A stretch of DNA of 64,000 nt from G963422745 sp963422745. GTDB lineage: Bacteria; Actinomycetota; Acidimicrobiia; Acidimicrobiales; Aldehydirespiratoraceae. Shown here in pieces: positions 1 to 8,110 of this stretch. The notes under the pieces are model-generated. The model was not told where the DNA came from, did not search any database, and saw only the letters and a program-made list of their open reading frames with translations. The translations under genes and the position numbers were made by a program. The stretch lies in NCBI GenBank assembly GCA_963422745.1, contig OY730477.1, positions 1,736,001 through 1,800,000 on the forward strand, in the 5' to 3' direction. Position 1 is the first letter of the stretch, and the number at the start of each line of letters is the position of its first letter.

Positions 1-1
1 C

Positions 2-511
2 GCTGACGAGGTGCGGTTTCTTCTTGAGTTCAACCAAGAGATTCTTCGTCGGCGTCGTGATGAGCTCCACGAACGCAACGTCCGAGTTCGTTTCGTCGGT
101 CGACGTGATCGGCGGGTTCCAAAGCGACTGATTCGTCGTATGGACGAAGCGATCGAGCTGACCCGGCACAACACCGGTCTCACGTTCGTGATCGCATTCA
201 ACTACGGCGGTCGAGCCGAGATCGTGGATGCCGTACGCCAGGTCATATTGGACGGGACCCCGGCCTCAAAAGTGAATGAGCGCACCATTGCCAGTCGGCT
301 CTACGACCCGTCAATGCCCGACCCCGACCTGGTCATCCGCACCTCAGGCGAGTACCGCATATCAAACTTCTTGTTGTGGGAGCTGGCCTACAGCGAATTG
401 GTGTTCACTGATACCCCTTGGCCCGAATTCGGCCGTGATTCACTGGTGAATGCGATCCGTGAGTACCAGGATCGCGAACGGCGCTTCGGTGGCGTCGACA
501 CGGTGCCGTGA
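2..511 (+). CDS. uppS: Isoprenyl (undecaprenyl) diphosphate synthase, C-terminal part
   Basis: Cis-prenyltransferase that chain-elongates farnesyl/geranyl diphosphate with isopentenyl diphosphate to make the polyprenyl carrier for cell-wall glycans. The 5' end lies before the window; 169 residues remain. Visible family hallmarks are FVIAFNYGGRAEIVDA in the middle and the C-terminal block DLVIRTSGEYRISNFLLWELAYSE, which holds the conserved Arg/Ser diphosphate-binding residues and the Glu near the end. The N-terminal DGNGRWA motif must lie upstream. The stop TGA overlaps the GTG of recO, so the two are probably co-transcribed. The usual family motif reads SGE(Q/Y)RxSNFLLWQ; Glu in place of the last Gln is a small variation. 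Confidence 0.95.
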   Translation, partial: ADEVRFLLEFNQEILRRRRDELHERNVRVRFVGRRDRRVPKRLIRRMDEAIELTRHNTGLTFVIAFNYGGRAEIVDAVRQVILDGTPASKVNERTIASRLYDPSMPDPDLVIRTSGEYRISNFLLWELAYSELVFTDTPWPEFGRDSLVNAIREYQDRERRFGGVDTVP

Positions 512-1233
512 GCCTCTACCGTGACCAGGCAGTCGTGTTGCGGACCTGGAAACTCGGCGAAGCGGATCGGATTATCAGCCTCCACACACGCAGCCACGGC
601 AAGGTTCGTGCTGTGGCTAAAGGGGTACGCCGCACACGCTCCAAGTTTGGTTCGCGGCTCGAGCCCCTCACCCATGTGGCGATACAGCTCTACCGGGGCC
701 GCGGAGAACTTGACACGATCACCCAAGTCGAGATCCGGGACCGTTACGGAGGACTTCGCGGTGACCCAGTTCGCTTCGCCCGTGCAGAGGCGATGCTTGA
801 AGTGGTTGGCCACGTTGCTCAGGACCGTGAGCCCGATGCCACGCTTCACTTGATGTTGCTGCGGGCTCTGGCCACCCTCGAGATCAGCGAATCCAGCTTG
901 GTGATGCCTGCCTTCTTCTTGAAGGTACTTGCCCACGAAGGACTCCAACCCAGACTCAACGGGTGTATCTCCTGTGGTGCCACCAGTCAGATCGCTTCAA
1001 TCGACTTGGAAGCTGGCGGATTGCATTGCGACACTTGCCGGCGTGGTCGGCCCCTGGGCGCGCAAGCCCTGGACCTGTTACGGCGCATACTGGGCGGAGG
1101 TCTGACAGGGGTGCTCAACGAGCCCACGTCGGCCGCAGCTCATGAGGTCGATCGTTTGGCTACCGCCATGATGGAGCATCATTTGGAGCGTCGCCTGCGG
1201 TCCGTTGCGGTGCTTGACGCGACGGACCGGTGA
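508..1233 (+). CDS. recO: DNA repair protein RecO
   Basis: Recombination mediator that helps load RecA on SSB-coated single-stranded DNA in the RecFOR pathway. It has 241 residues, normal for the family. The N-terminal OB-fold begins SLYRDQAVVLRTWKLGEADR and continues through KGVRRTRSKFGSRLEPL. The C-terminal helical part carries a CxxC...CxxC zinc site (CISC and CDTC, about residues 152-178). The GTG start at 508 overlaps the uppS stop in a GTGA arrangement, which fixes the start and suggests translational coupling. Confidence 0.95.
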   Translation: MSLYRDQAVVLRTWKLGEADRIISLHTRSHGKVRAVAKGVRRTRSKFGSRLEPLTHVAIQLYRGRGELDTITQVEIRDRYGGLRGDPVRFARAEAMLEVVGHVAQDREPDATLHLMLLRALATLEISESSLVMPAFFLKVLAHEGLQPRLNGCISCGATSQIASIDLEAGGLHCDTCRRGRPLGAQALDLLRRILGGGLTGVLNEPTSAAAHEVDRLATAMMEHHLERRLRSVAVLDATDR

Positions 1234-1312
1234 TGCGTTCGGCTATCGGACAGTGTGAGCGTTTGGCGGATCGGCTATCGGGTAGCGTCTTGTCAAGAGT
1301 CACCAAGTTGTC

Positions 1313-2212
1313 TCATCGGCTGATCGGGATCCACCGGTTGCGCGACTCGCTCCATTCCATCCACTCCTCAAGCCCGGGATCCCATTGGATGTAGGTGTTG
1401 CGGGCTTCGTCCCAGTGCGGTGCATCAACACCGAGCACAGCAGACTTGGACCCTTCGTGGGAGTTCGTTGTCTCGCCATCACTTGATGCTGCTGTCTCCG
1501 CAGGGGTTTTTTGATACGTTGCCGACGTAACCGGCGCGTCTCTCATCGCCTCGTCGGGTGCTTTCCAAACAGTGTCTACAGGATCTGCGGTCGTGGCGCC
1601 GGTGGGCTTGGAGAACTCTACTGAGAACGGCTCATTTCGTGATGATAGGCCGACATCGGACTTGTGGACGACAAGCGTCCCCGCAACTAAGTCACCCACC
1701 CGGCGATTACCCAACGTGCAGAGACTGGTAATCAATCCCACAAGAGGCACAAACGGAAATCCGTCAACAGCCCAGAGCAGGCCCCGAGTGATGTTGCGGC
1801 CGAAACCCGCAAGCTCAAGAGAATCCTTTTGCACGATTCGAAGGCCCATCAACAGTTTACCGAGCGACCAACCCTTCCACCCCGGAAAGATCACCATCAG
1901 CAATAACAGCGTCAGAGCCAACGACAACAACAAGAACAATGTGAGATCAGCAAACGAGCCGAGTATGTAGACATCTGAACCGTCGGAAAAGCACATCAAC
2001 TCACCGGCATCGGTAATACGGTTACATTCATTTTCTGCTTCGGTAACCGTGGCGTAACTGTCCTTTTGGATGTCGTTAGCTCTAAAGATCAACCAGATCA
2101 CGATGGTCCCGGCGATCATCATCGTGGCGATGATCAACAAGTCGATTAGCCAGGCGAGGCACCGTCGACCCATAACCGCAGTGGGTTTGTCGGAGCCTGT
2201 TCGGTCATTCAT
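1313..2212 (-). CDS. RDD-family membrane protein with C-terminal Trp-rich tail
   Basis: The 299-residue protein opens with the RDD signature (RRCLAWLIDLLIIATMM), has membrane segments near residues 20-42 and 85-110, and a third hydrophobic stretch near 145-165. After about residue 175 it is hydrophilic and ends in a Trp-rich block (HWDEARNTYIQWDPGLEEW and following) resembling the short tail found on many actinobacterial membrane proteins. RDD proteins are integral membrane proteins of unsettled role, some linked to ion transport. Divergent from glyS with about 50 bp between starts. Function not assigned. Confidence 0.8.
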   Translation of the reverse strand: MNDRTGSDKPTAVMGRRCLAWLIDLLIIATMMIAGTIVIWLIFRANDIQKDSYATVTEAENECNRITDAGELMCFSDGSDVYILGSFADLTLFLLLSLALTLLLLMVIFPGWKGWSLGKLLMGLRIVQKDSLELAGFGRNITRGLLWAVDGFPFVPLVGLITSLCTLGNRRVGDLVAGTLVVHKSDVGLSSRNEPFSVEFSKPTGATTADPVDTVWKAPDEAMRDAPVTSATYQKTPAETAASSDGETTNSHEGSKSAVLGVDAPHWDEARNTYIQWDPGLEEWMEWSESRNRWIPISR

Positions 2213-2249
2213 GGATCACATCTCCGCACTTCGTTGGCATTGCTGTCTG

Positions 2250-2255
2250 TATCAT
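2250..2255 (+). promoter_or_regulatory. Candidate -10 box of glyS (leaderless)
   Basis: TATCAT fits the actinobacterial TANNNT -10 pattern and ends 8 nt before the ATG at 2264, placing transcription start at or next to the start codon. No Shine-Dalgarno sequence is visible. No convincing -35 box is seen. Confidence 0.45.
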
Positions 2256-2263
2256 ACGCGGTG

Positions 2264-3598
2264 ATGTCCACCGAGTCAGCCGACGCAGCAGCAGATCCGG
2301 CTCTATTTGAGCGGGTTGTCAATCTATCCAAGCGGCGCGGCTTCGTCTTTCGATCCGGGGAGATCTACGGCGGGTTTCGGTCCACCTACGATTACGGACC
2401 GCTTGGGGTATTGCTGTTGCGCAACGTTAAGGAACAGTGGTGGCGGTCGATGGTGCAACAACGCCATGACGTTGTCGGTCTTGATGCCTCCATCCTGTCA
2501 CCTCCTGCAATATGGCAGGCGTCGGGTCATCTCGAGAACTTCTCGGATCCGCTGGTGGATTGCAGGGAATGCAATGAACGTCACCGATTCGACAAGCTTG
2601 AAGACCCTGGTGTCTGTCCGAACTGCGGTTCCGTCGGCAGCCTGACCGAAGCCCGCGAGTTCAACCTCATGTTCAAAACCCACGCTGGCCCGATGACCGA
2701 AAGCGCGTCTGAGGTTTACTTGCGGCCCGAAACCGCGCAGGGCATGTTCGTCAACTTCACAAACGTCATGCAGACCAGTCGCAAGCGTCCACCTTTCGGT
2801 ATCGCCCAGATCGGAAAGTCCTTCCGCAACGAGATTACGCCGGGGAACTTTGTGTTTCGCACCCGAGAGTTCGAACAGATGGAGCTGGAGTTTTTCGTAC
2901 CACCATCTGAGGCGGGTCAATGGTACGCCTACTGGTGTGATGAACGGATGACCTGGTACCGGGACCTCGGCATACCCGACGACAGGATCCGTCTACGCGA
3001 ACACACCGCCGAAGAGCTGAGCCATTACTCGTCGGGTACCGCCGATATTGAATACCTTTTTCCTTGGGGCTGGGACGAGCTTGAGGGCATTGCCGATCGA
3101 GGTGACTTCGACCTTCGAGCACACGCCGCGGCGTCTGGCGAGCGCCTTGAGTACTTCGATCCGGTCGCGAACAAACACTACGTACCTCACGTGATTGAGC
3201 CTGCCGCAGGTGCCACACGAGCCGCGATGGCCTTTCTCATGGACGGCTACGACACCGAAACCATCAACGGCGCGACACGTACGGTGCTGCGCCTGGACCA
3301 TCGTCTTGCCCCTTACAAGGTGGCTGTCCTGCCGCTGTCGAGAAAGGCCGCACTGATCTCGGAGGCTCACGAAGTGTTCGATCTGTTGAAGGGGCGATGG
3401 ATGGCCGACTACGACGAAACCCAGTCGATTGGCCGTCGTTACGCACGCCAAGACGAGATCGGCACGCCGTATTGCATCACCGTCGACTTTGACACGATTG
3501 ATGACCGCGCTGTGACCGTTCGCCGTCGTGACACACGCAGCCAGGACCGCGTCGGGATCGATCGTCTGGAGTCTTACCTGGCCGAACGCCTCTGCTGA
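2264..3598 (+). CDS. glyS: Glycine--tRNA ligase, single-chain alpha2 type
   Basis: Class II aminoacyl-tRNA synthetase that charges tRNA-Gly with glycine in the cytoplasm. The 444-residue chain is the dimeric form typical of Actinobacteria, not the alpha/beta tetramer. Visible features: SKRRGFVFRSGEIYGGF near the N-terminus, a CREC...CPNC zinc-binding pair at about residues 95-120, motif 2 around IGKSFRNEITPGNFVFRTREF, and a C-terminal anticodon-binding domain ending near the stop. The ATG at 2264 is preferred over upstream in-frame TTG and GTG codons because the similarity begins just after it and a -10-like box sits 8 nt upstream. Confidence 0.96.
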   Translation: MSTESADAAADPALFERVVNLSKRRGFVFRSGEIYGGFRSTYDYGPLGVLLLRNVKEQWWRSMVQQRHDVVGLDASILSPPAIWQASGHLENFSDPLVDCRECNERHRFDKLEDPGVCPNCGSVGSLTEAREFNLMFKTHAGPMTESASEVYLRPETAQGMFVNFTNVMQTSRKRPPFGIAQIGKSFRNEITPGNFVFRTREFEQMELEFFVPPSEAGQWYAYWCDERMTWYRDLGIPDDRIRLREHTAEELSHYSSGTADIEYLFPWGWDELEGIADRGDFDLRAHAAASGERLEYFDPVANKHYVPHVIEPAAGATRAAMAFLMDGYDTETINGATRTVLRLDHRLAPYKVAVLPLSRKAALISEAHEVFDLLKGRWMADYDETQSIGRRYARQDEIGTPYCITVDFDTIDDRAVTVRRRDTRSQDRVGIDRLESYLAERLC

Positions 3599-3703
3599 GC
3601 CGAGGTTTGGCATCGTTTGGTAACGTGTCGGAGAGTCCCGCCGGGGTCATGGCGGCACGGGATGCATGCGGCAACGGCACCAGATACCTTCCGGGAGCAC
3701 TGC

Positions 3704-3709
3704 TAGCGT
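3704..3709 (+). promoter_or_regulatory. Candidate -10 box of dnaG (leaderless)
   Basis: TAGCGT ends 8 nt before the dnaG ATG at 3718. The same hexamer recurs before two other starts in the window (16650 and 44461), with gaps of 8 and 6 nt. No ribosome-binding site is visible. Confidence 0.45.
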
Positions 3710-3717
3710 CGACACTG

Positions 3718-5583
3718 ATGGGCATTCGTGAAGAGGACATCGCCAAAGTCCGCAGTGCCGCTGACATCGTTCAGATCATCGGTGAACACACCGAGATCAA
3801 AAGGAGTGGACGTAACTGGATGGCCCGTTGCCCGATGCATGGCGAACGCACGCCGTCGTTGTCGGTGAGCCCCGAAAAAGGTGTCTACTACTGCTTCGGT
3901 TGTCGGCGCAGTGGTGACGTCTTCTCATTCGTTCAAGAGATTGACAACCTTGATTTCGTCGGGGCTGTGGAATGGCTGGCGAACCGCTATGGCATCCGAC
4001 TCAACTACACATCGCGAACCGAGGGTGCCCTCAGAACACGCAAACGCGAGCTGCTCGACTCCGTGTCTGCTGCTGCAGACTTCTATCATGGTCGACTGCT
4101 CGAAGCCAGCGACGCTGGCAAGGCGCGGAGCTATCTGCGCTCCCGCGGATACGACGGTGAACTCGTTCGCCGCTACAGGATCGGATGGGCTCCCGACAGC
4201 TGGGACCAACTCGCCAAGCGGCTTCAGCTAAGCGACAGCGACCTGCGTGATTCCGGCTTGGGATTCGTCAACAGCGCTGGCCGCCAACAGGACGCGTTCT
4301 CGGCCCGAGTGATGTTTCCGATCCTTGATGACCGAGGCGACACAGTCGGGTTCGGAGGCCGTATCTTGCCAGGCCGGGACGGCCCGAAGTACAAGAACAC
4401 CACCACTGAGTCGGTCGTTTATGACAAGGGCAAGGTGCTATACGGGTTGCACACCCATCGAGACGGAATCGTGAGAGCGGGAGAGGCAATCATCTGCGAG
4501 GGCTACACCGATGTGATCGGTTTCGCCACGGCGGGCATTGACCGGGCCGTCGCCACTTGCGGCGCGGCGTTGACTGAAGACCACGTCAAGTTGCTGAAAC
4601 GTTTCTCCGCCGATCGCTTGCTGCTGTCCTTTGACGCCGATGCGGCTGGCAGAGCCGCAGCCGAGCGTGTCTATGCCTGGGAGCGACAGTACGAACTTGA
4701 TGTTCGGGTTGTTCCGCTGCCGCCGGGGACTGATCCCGACGATCTTGCTCGCAACGATCCCGTCGTGCTCAAACAAGCTGTTGATGAGGCCGTGCCGCTC
4801 CTGCGCTTTCGTTTGGAGAGATCCCTGGATGCGGGTGATTTGTCCACGGTTGAGGGTCGGGCACGTGCAGCCCAGCATGCCCTCGGAGTCATCTCGGAGC
4901 ATCCAGATCTGATTGTGCGAGATCAATACCTGATTGAGATAGCGGATCGATGTCGAATCGGTGTGACGCAGCTGCGAGAGATGCAGCCGATACAACGGTC
5001 GGCCGGAAATGGGCGTGCCGCCGGGCGAGTGGCCACCAAAGAAACCCTCCGGGACCGGCAAGCGAATCGATCCCATAGCACACAGGCAGCCCCCGAAGCT
5101 GTGCAGCGGACACGAATCACACCCGAGGACGAAGCCCTGAGGCTTGTGATCCATCGACACGATGAAGTCAGTGGGGTGCTGACCACTGAGCTATTTGGTG
5201 ATCCGGTGCGGCGCCAGGCCTTTACGGCGTTGACCGAGGACCGATTCCTTGACGGTCGCTTTGAGGCCGACGATGTCCGAGATGCCGCCGACCGGGCCGG
5301 ACCGGAGGCAGGCTCGTTGTTGCGACGGCTTGCTGTTGATGCCGGCGATGCTGAGACCACAGAAGTGCTTGCCCGCCTAGCAGACACTGCTGCAATTCGG
5401 GCGATGAACGATCTGCGTCGCGGCGCAAGCGCCACCAAGGATCCCCAGGTTCGTAGGCACTATGTGGTTGCAATGGGGTGGTTGAAGTCCAAAGTAGAGT
5501 CGCTCGCTGACCGTGATACCCGCAGTGAGGCGGTAGAGCAGCTGCTGCCTTGGCTCAGTGCGCAATTGCAAGGGTCCGATTAG
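3718..5583 (+). CDS. dnaG: DNA primase
   Basis: Synthesises RNA primers for replication and interacts with DnaB helicase. It has 621 residues from the ATG at 3718; the frame is open further upstream but the family start MGIREEDIAKVR matches this codon. Domains in order: CHC2 zinc ribbon (Cys38, His41, Cys59, Cys62), the N-terminal catalytic core, the TOPRIM domain with EGYTDV (about residues 261-266) and DADAAG (about 307-312) acidic residues, and a divergent C-terminal helicase-binding region after about residue 440. Followed by two tRNA genes. Immediately downstream of glyS, a common actinobacterial order. Confidence 0.97.
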   Translation: MGIREEDIAKVRSAADIVQIIGEHTEIKRSGRNWMARCPMHGERTPSLSVSPEKGVYYCFGCRRSGDVFSFVQEIDNLDFVGAVEWLANRYGIRLNYTSRTEGALRTRKRELLDSVSAAADFYHGRLLEASDAGKARSYLRSRGYDGELVRRYRIGWAPDSWDQLAKRLQLSDSDLRDSGLGFVNSAGRQQDAFSARVMFPILDDRGDTVGFGGRILPGRDGPKYKNTTTESVVYDKGKVLYGLHTHRDGIVRAGEAIICEGYTDVIGFATAGIDRAVATCGAALTEDHVKLLKRFSADRLLLSFDADAAGRAAAERVYAWERQYELDVRVVPLPPGTDPDDLARNDPVVLKQAVDEAVPLLRFRLERSLDAGDLSTVEGRARAAQHALGVISEHPDLIVRDQYLIEIADRCRIGVTQLREMQPIQRSAGNGRAAGRVATKETLRDRQANRSHSTQAAPEAVQRTRITPEDEALRLVIHRHDEVSGVLTTELFGDPVRRQAFTALTEDRFLDGRFEADDVRDAADRAGPEAGSLLRRLAVDAGDAETTEVLARLADTAAIRAMNDLRRGASATKDPQVRRHYVVAMGWLKSKVESLADRDTRSEAVEQLLPWLSAQLQGSD

Positions 5584-5645
5584 TGACCTCCGAGTTTGGG
5601 GAGCGGTTTCGTTGCTTGCGCTCTGGTATCGTCGGGTGACGACAT

Positions 5646-5718
5646 TCCGGGGTAGCTCAGTTGGCAGAGCGTTTGACTGTTAATCAAAATGTCGTGGGTT
5701 CGAGCCCCACCCCCGGAG
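5646..5718 (+). tRNA. tRNA-Asn (GTT)
   Basis: A 73-nt cloverleaf. Acceptor arms TCCGGGG/CCCCGGA pair perfectly; the anticodon loop CTGTTAA carries GTT; the T arm is GTGGG-TTCGAGC-CCCAC. No CCA is encoded. Confidence 0.95.
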
Positions 5719-5802
5719 CGAAACAGCAAACCGTTCGAAGTCCCCGAGATCGTTCATGGTCCCTACGGTGTGGGTTGAAGGGCCGGAGGTATTGTTACAG
5801 GT

Positions 5803-5875
5803 GGGCCCGTAGCTCAGAGGTCAGAGCAGAGGACTCATAATCCTTCGGTCGTGGGTTCGAGTCCCACCGGGCCCA
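5803..5875 (+). tRNA. tRNA with CAT anticodon (Ile2 or Met)
   Basis: A 73-nt cloverleaf with acceptor GGGCCCG/CGGGCCC and discriminator A. The anticodon loop is CTCATAA. Elongator tRNA-Met usually has TTCATAC there, while tRNA-Ile2, read after lysidine modification by TilS, usually has CTCATAA and a D-arm like this one. I lean to Ile2, but the anticodon alone cannot settle it. No CCA is encoded. Confidence 0.9.
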
Positions 5876-6154
5876 CGAGCTGCCTGCTTTCTCTGTATCC
5901 ACAACAAGGCATCGAGTCAGCCGATTTGGCTTGGCGTGTTCGTTGAACCGCGTCGGGAGTTGTTGAACCGACCGGCGACAGAAACCGGATCGCTGTGTGT
6001 CAGGAACCGGTTCACCATGCGGCAGGCTATGTCTTGAGGACGCATCACATCGGGTATTGCGTGCGGCAGGTGTGTAAGCGGCACGATGTTTGTGCGGCAA
6101 CTGTCACGACACGCAGCTAGCCCCCGGTGCCGCCCAAGCCCAAGCAGCACGAAC
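5876..6154. other. Non-coding stretch between tRNA and repeat array
   Basis: No credible gene. It contains short degraded echoes of the following array (for example GATGTTTGTGCGGCAACTGTC near 6084) and a small GAACCGGTTC palindrome near 6004. Open frames here are shadows of the tRNA gene or have no protein-like sequence. Confidence 0.5.
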
Positions 6155-6397
6155 TTTGTACGGTGGTTGTCTTGATCGGTCACCGGTATTGCGCTCAATG
6201 CTAGTGTAGTCCCATGATGTTTGTACGGTGGTTGTCTTGATCGGTCACCGGTATTGCGCTCAATGCTAGTGTAGTCCCATGATGTTTGTACGGTGGTTGT
6301 CTTGATTGGTCACCGGTATTGCGCTATATGCTAGTGTAGTCCCATGATGTTTGTACGGTGGTTGTCTTGATTGGTCACCGGTATTGCGCTCAATGCT
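6155..6397. repeat. 65-bp tandem repeat array A, nearly four copies
   Basis: Units begin at 6155, 6220, 6285 and 6350 with TTTGTACGGTGGTTGTCTTG, each 65 bp, head to tail without spacers; the last copy breaks off near 6397. Copies differ at few positions (TTGATC versus TTGATT; CTCAATG versus CTATATG). It lies about 110 bp upstream of the TGA-containing peroxiredoxin. Confidence 0.95.
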
Positions 6398-6403
6398 GAC
6401 GTG

Positions 6404-6463
6404 GCGTAGTGCAGTATCAAGTCTAGAGTATCAAGTCTAGGCGTAGTGCAGTATCAAGTCTAT
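6404..6463. repeat. Short composite repeat (23 bp / 14 bp / 23 bp)
   Basis: The 23-bp unit starting GCGTAGTGCAGTATCAAGTC occurs at 6404 and 6441, with a 14-bp partial copy between (6427-6440). It directly follows array A. A TACCCT hexamer at 6467-6472 just after it could be the -10 box of the next gene. Confidence 0.85.
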
Positions 6464-6507
6464 AAGTACCCTGCGAACCACACTGCCTTGAAAGATGGGA
6501 ACACGCT

Positions 6508-6963
6508 GTGACCGACGGTGATCTTGTTGAGGAATTCGTGTTACGTGATCAGCACGCAATGCCTGTCACGCTCAAGAGCCTGCTTGCCGAGGGTCCGCTC
6601 GTACTGTTCTTTTATCCCAAGGCGATGAGTCCCGGTTGAACTAGACAGAGCTGCCACTTCCGTGACTTGGCCCGCGAGTTCGCCGAACTTGGTGCCAGAC
6701 GGGTGGGGATCAGCGCCGATCCGGTGGATCGGCAGCGTAGTTTCGCCGAGTCAAACGACCTGGATTTCACCTTGTTGAGTGACCCCGATCGGCGGGTCCA
6801 CCGTCAGTTCGGGACGAAACGGATGGGCCGCCTTCCCGGTAAGCGGGCTACTTTCGTTATTGACCGGGACTGTCGCCTTGTCCGCTCAATTCGCAGCGAG
6901 ACCAACATGATGACCCACGCAGATGAGGCGCTGCAAGCACTGCGAGACATGTCGGATCGTTGA
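6508..6963 (+). CDS. Peroxiredoxin of the BCP/PrxQ type with in-frame TGA at the peroxidatic position (probable selenoprotein)
   Basis: Thiol (or selenol) peroxidase reducing hydroperoxides. Read through the TGA at 6637-6639, the frame gives 151 residues, the normal size of bacterioferritin-comigratory-protein peroxiredoxins. Residues 37-52 read PKAMSPG-U-TRQSCHFR, aligning with the BCP active site PKAMTPGCTxQAC: the TGA (codon 44) sits exactly where the catalytic Cys belongs, and the resolving Cys (residue 49) is intact. The second position of the PxxxT/SxxC motif is Ser. Downstream the conserved GISADP, FTLLSDPDRRVHRQFG and the Arg of GKRATFVID are present, with no other stop or frameshift. 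GTG at 6508 is chosen because the family N-terminus (EEFVLRDQ) follows; its ribosome site is weak. Alternatives are a nonsense mutation or a sequencing error. I see no clear canonical SECIS hairpin by eye. Confidence 0.75.
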
Positions 6964-7155
6964 GATCCCAACCACGCGCCTGAATCCAACCAAGCACCCA
7001 GTGTTTACGTTCAGCCTTGATGTGGGATCCCGACCCACCCAAGTCGTCGTTTGGAATGGATGTAGCTGGTCCTTGAGTTACTGTCGCGCGGTGATCGCCT
7101 TTCCGTACGCTGCGAGAATCGATTCGGAATCTGCGGTGACTTCAAGAGCCTGGCG

Positions 7156-8061
7156 ATGATGTCTGCGGAGGTTGCAGCGCCCTGGGATGGCCGCAGAGTG
7201 CCAGTCACGTTGTTGGGCGGATACCTCGGTGCGGGCAAGACCACGGCGCTCAATGAGTTGCTGCGCCGTACGGACCGCCCGATCACGGTGCTGGTCAATG
7301 ACGTCGGTTCTGTCAACGTTGATGCCACGCTAATTCGTCGCCGCAGCGGCGACACGATCGAACTCACCGACGGCTGCGTCTGTTGTTCGATAGCCGAAGA
7401 CCTGATGGCGACCTTTGAGACGCTGCGGGAGCGACTGGATCCGCCCGATCATGTGGTCGTTGAGCTGAGCGGGATTGCCGAGCCGGGTCGTGTCGCTCCC
7501 TTCGCCGATTCCGACGGTTTCCGACTCGACTCGATCGTCGTGCTCGTTGATGCCTTGCACTTGCGCTCCCAATTGAAGGATCCGTTGCGGGCGGCCCTGA
7601 TTCGTCGCCAGATTGGGGTCGCTGACGTGATCGTGATCACCAAGACTGACTTGGTCGAGCCTGTTGTCGTCAACGACATAACCGAAACCATCGCCACTGT
7701 CGCGCCCGAGGTTCCGATCGTTGTCGGGACGGCCCAGGATTGGCCAGCCGTGTTGTTGGATCTAGCCGCACGGCGCCCGGGAGGTGTAGCTGCAACCCCG
7801 ATCCCGCAACTTTTTGATCCTTACACGGTGCAACGCGTGTCAATTTGTGATCGAATCGATATGGCCACACTCAACACCTTGCTTGACGGTCTCGGCGACG
7901 ACGTTGTGCGTGTTAAAGGCATAGTCGTTGACCTGAACAACAAGCGAATTCTTGTTCAGCAAGTCGGAAGACGCCGCCGTATCTCTGAGTTGACCGCAGC
8001 AGAGGATCAGCCGCCAACCGACCTTGTCGTCATTCGTGTCAATGAGGCCACCGCTTCATAA
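7156..8061 (+). CDS. G3E-family GTPase (CobW/COG0523 type)
   Basis: P-loop GTPase of the metal-chaperone family. The 301 residues hold Walker A GGYLGAGKTT (residues 21-30), the family metal-binding GCVCC near residue 74, a Walker B/switch region VVVELSGIAEPG, and an ITKTDL guanine-specificity motif. The C-terminal third (VVRVKGIVVDLNNKRILVQQ) is the short CobW C-terminal domain. COG0523 members insert or sequester zinc, cobalt or nitrile-hydratase iron; nothing in the neighbourhood identifies the metal. Two adjacent ATGs (7156, 7159) are possible starts. Confidence 0.88.
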   Translation: MMSAEVAAPWDGRRVPVTLLGGYLGAGKTTALNELLRRTDRPITVLVNDVGSVNVDATLIRRRSGDTIELTDGCVCCSIAEDLMATFETLRERLDPPDHVVVELSGIAEPGRVAPFADSDGFRLDSIVVLVDALHLRSQLKDPLRAALIRRQIGVADVIVITKTDLVEPVVVNDITETIATVAPEVPIVVGTAQDWPAVLLDLAARRPGGVAATPIPQLFDPYTVQRVSICDRIDMATLNTLLDGLGDDVVRVKGIVVDLNNKRILVQQVGRRRRISELTAAEDQPPTDLVVIRVNEATAS

Positions 8062-8110
8062 CGAAGACCAATGGGGTCACTGTTGGGTCCAAGGCGTGGC
8101 TTGGCGTAGC

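Noticed and set aside
388..948. 186-codon antisense frame across uppS and recO
   Set aside because: Shadow of two well-supported genes; no family resemblance.
5795..6100. Minus-strand open frame containing ARWDSNPRPKDYESSAL
   Set aside because: This peptide is a well-known artefact of translating the reverse strand of a tRNA gene; it covers the CAT tRNA at 5803-5875.
6155..6397. CRISPR array
   Set aside because: The 65-bp units are contiguous, with no unique spacers; the same holds for 21236-21762.
6667..6963. Separate truncated peroxiredoxin gene starting after the TGA
   Set aside because: It would lack the active site; the upstream part is in the same frame and has the family N-terminus, so one gene with an internal TGA explains the data better.
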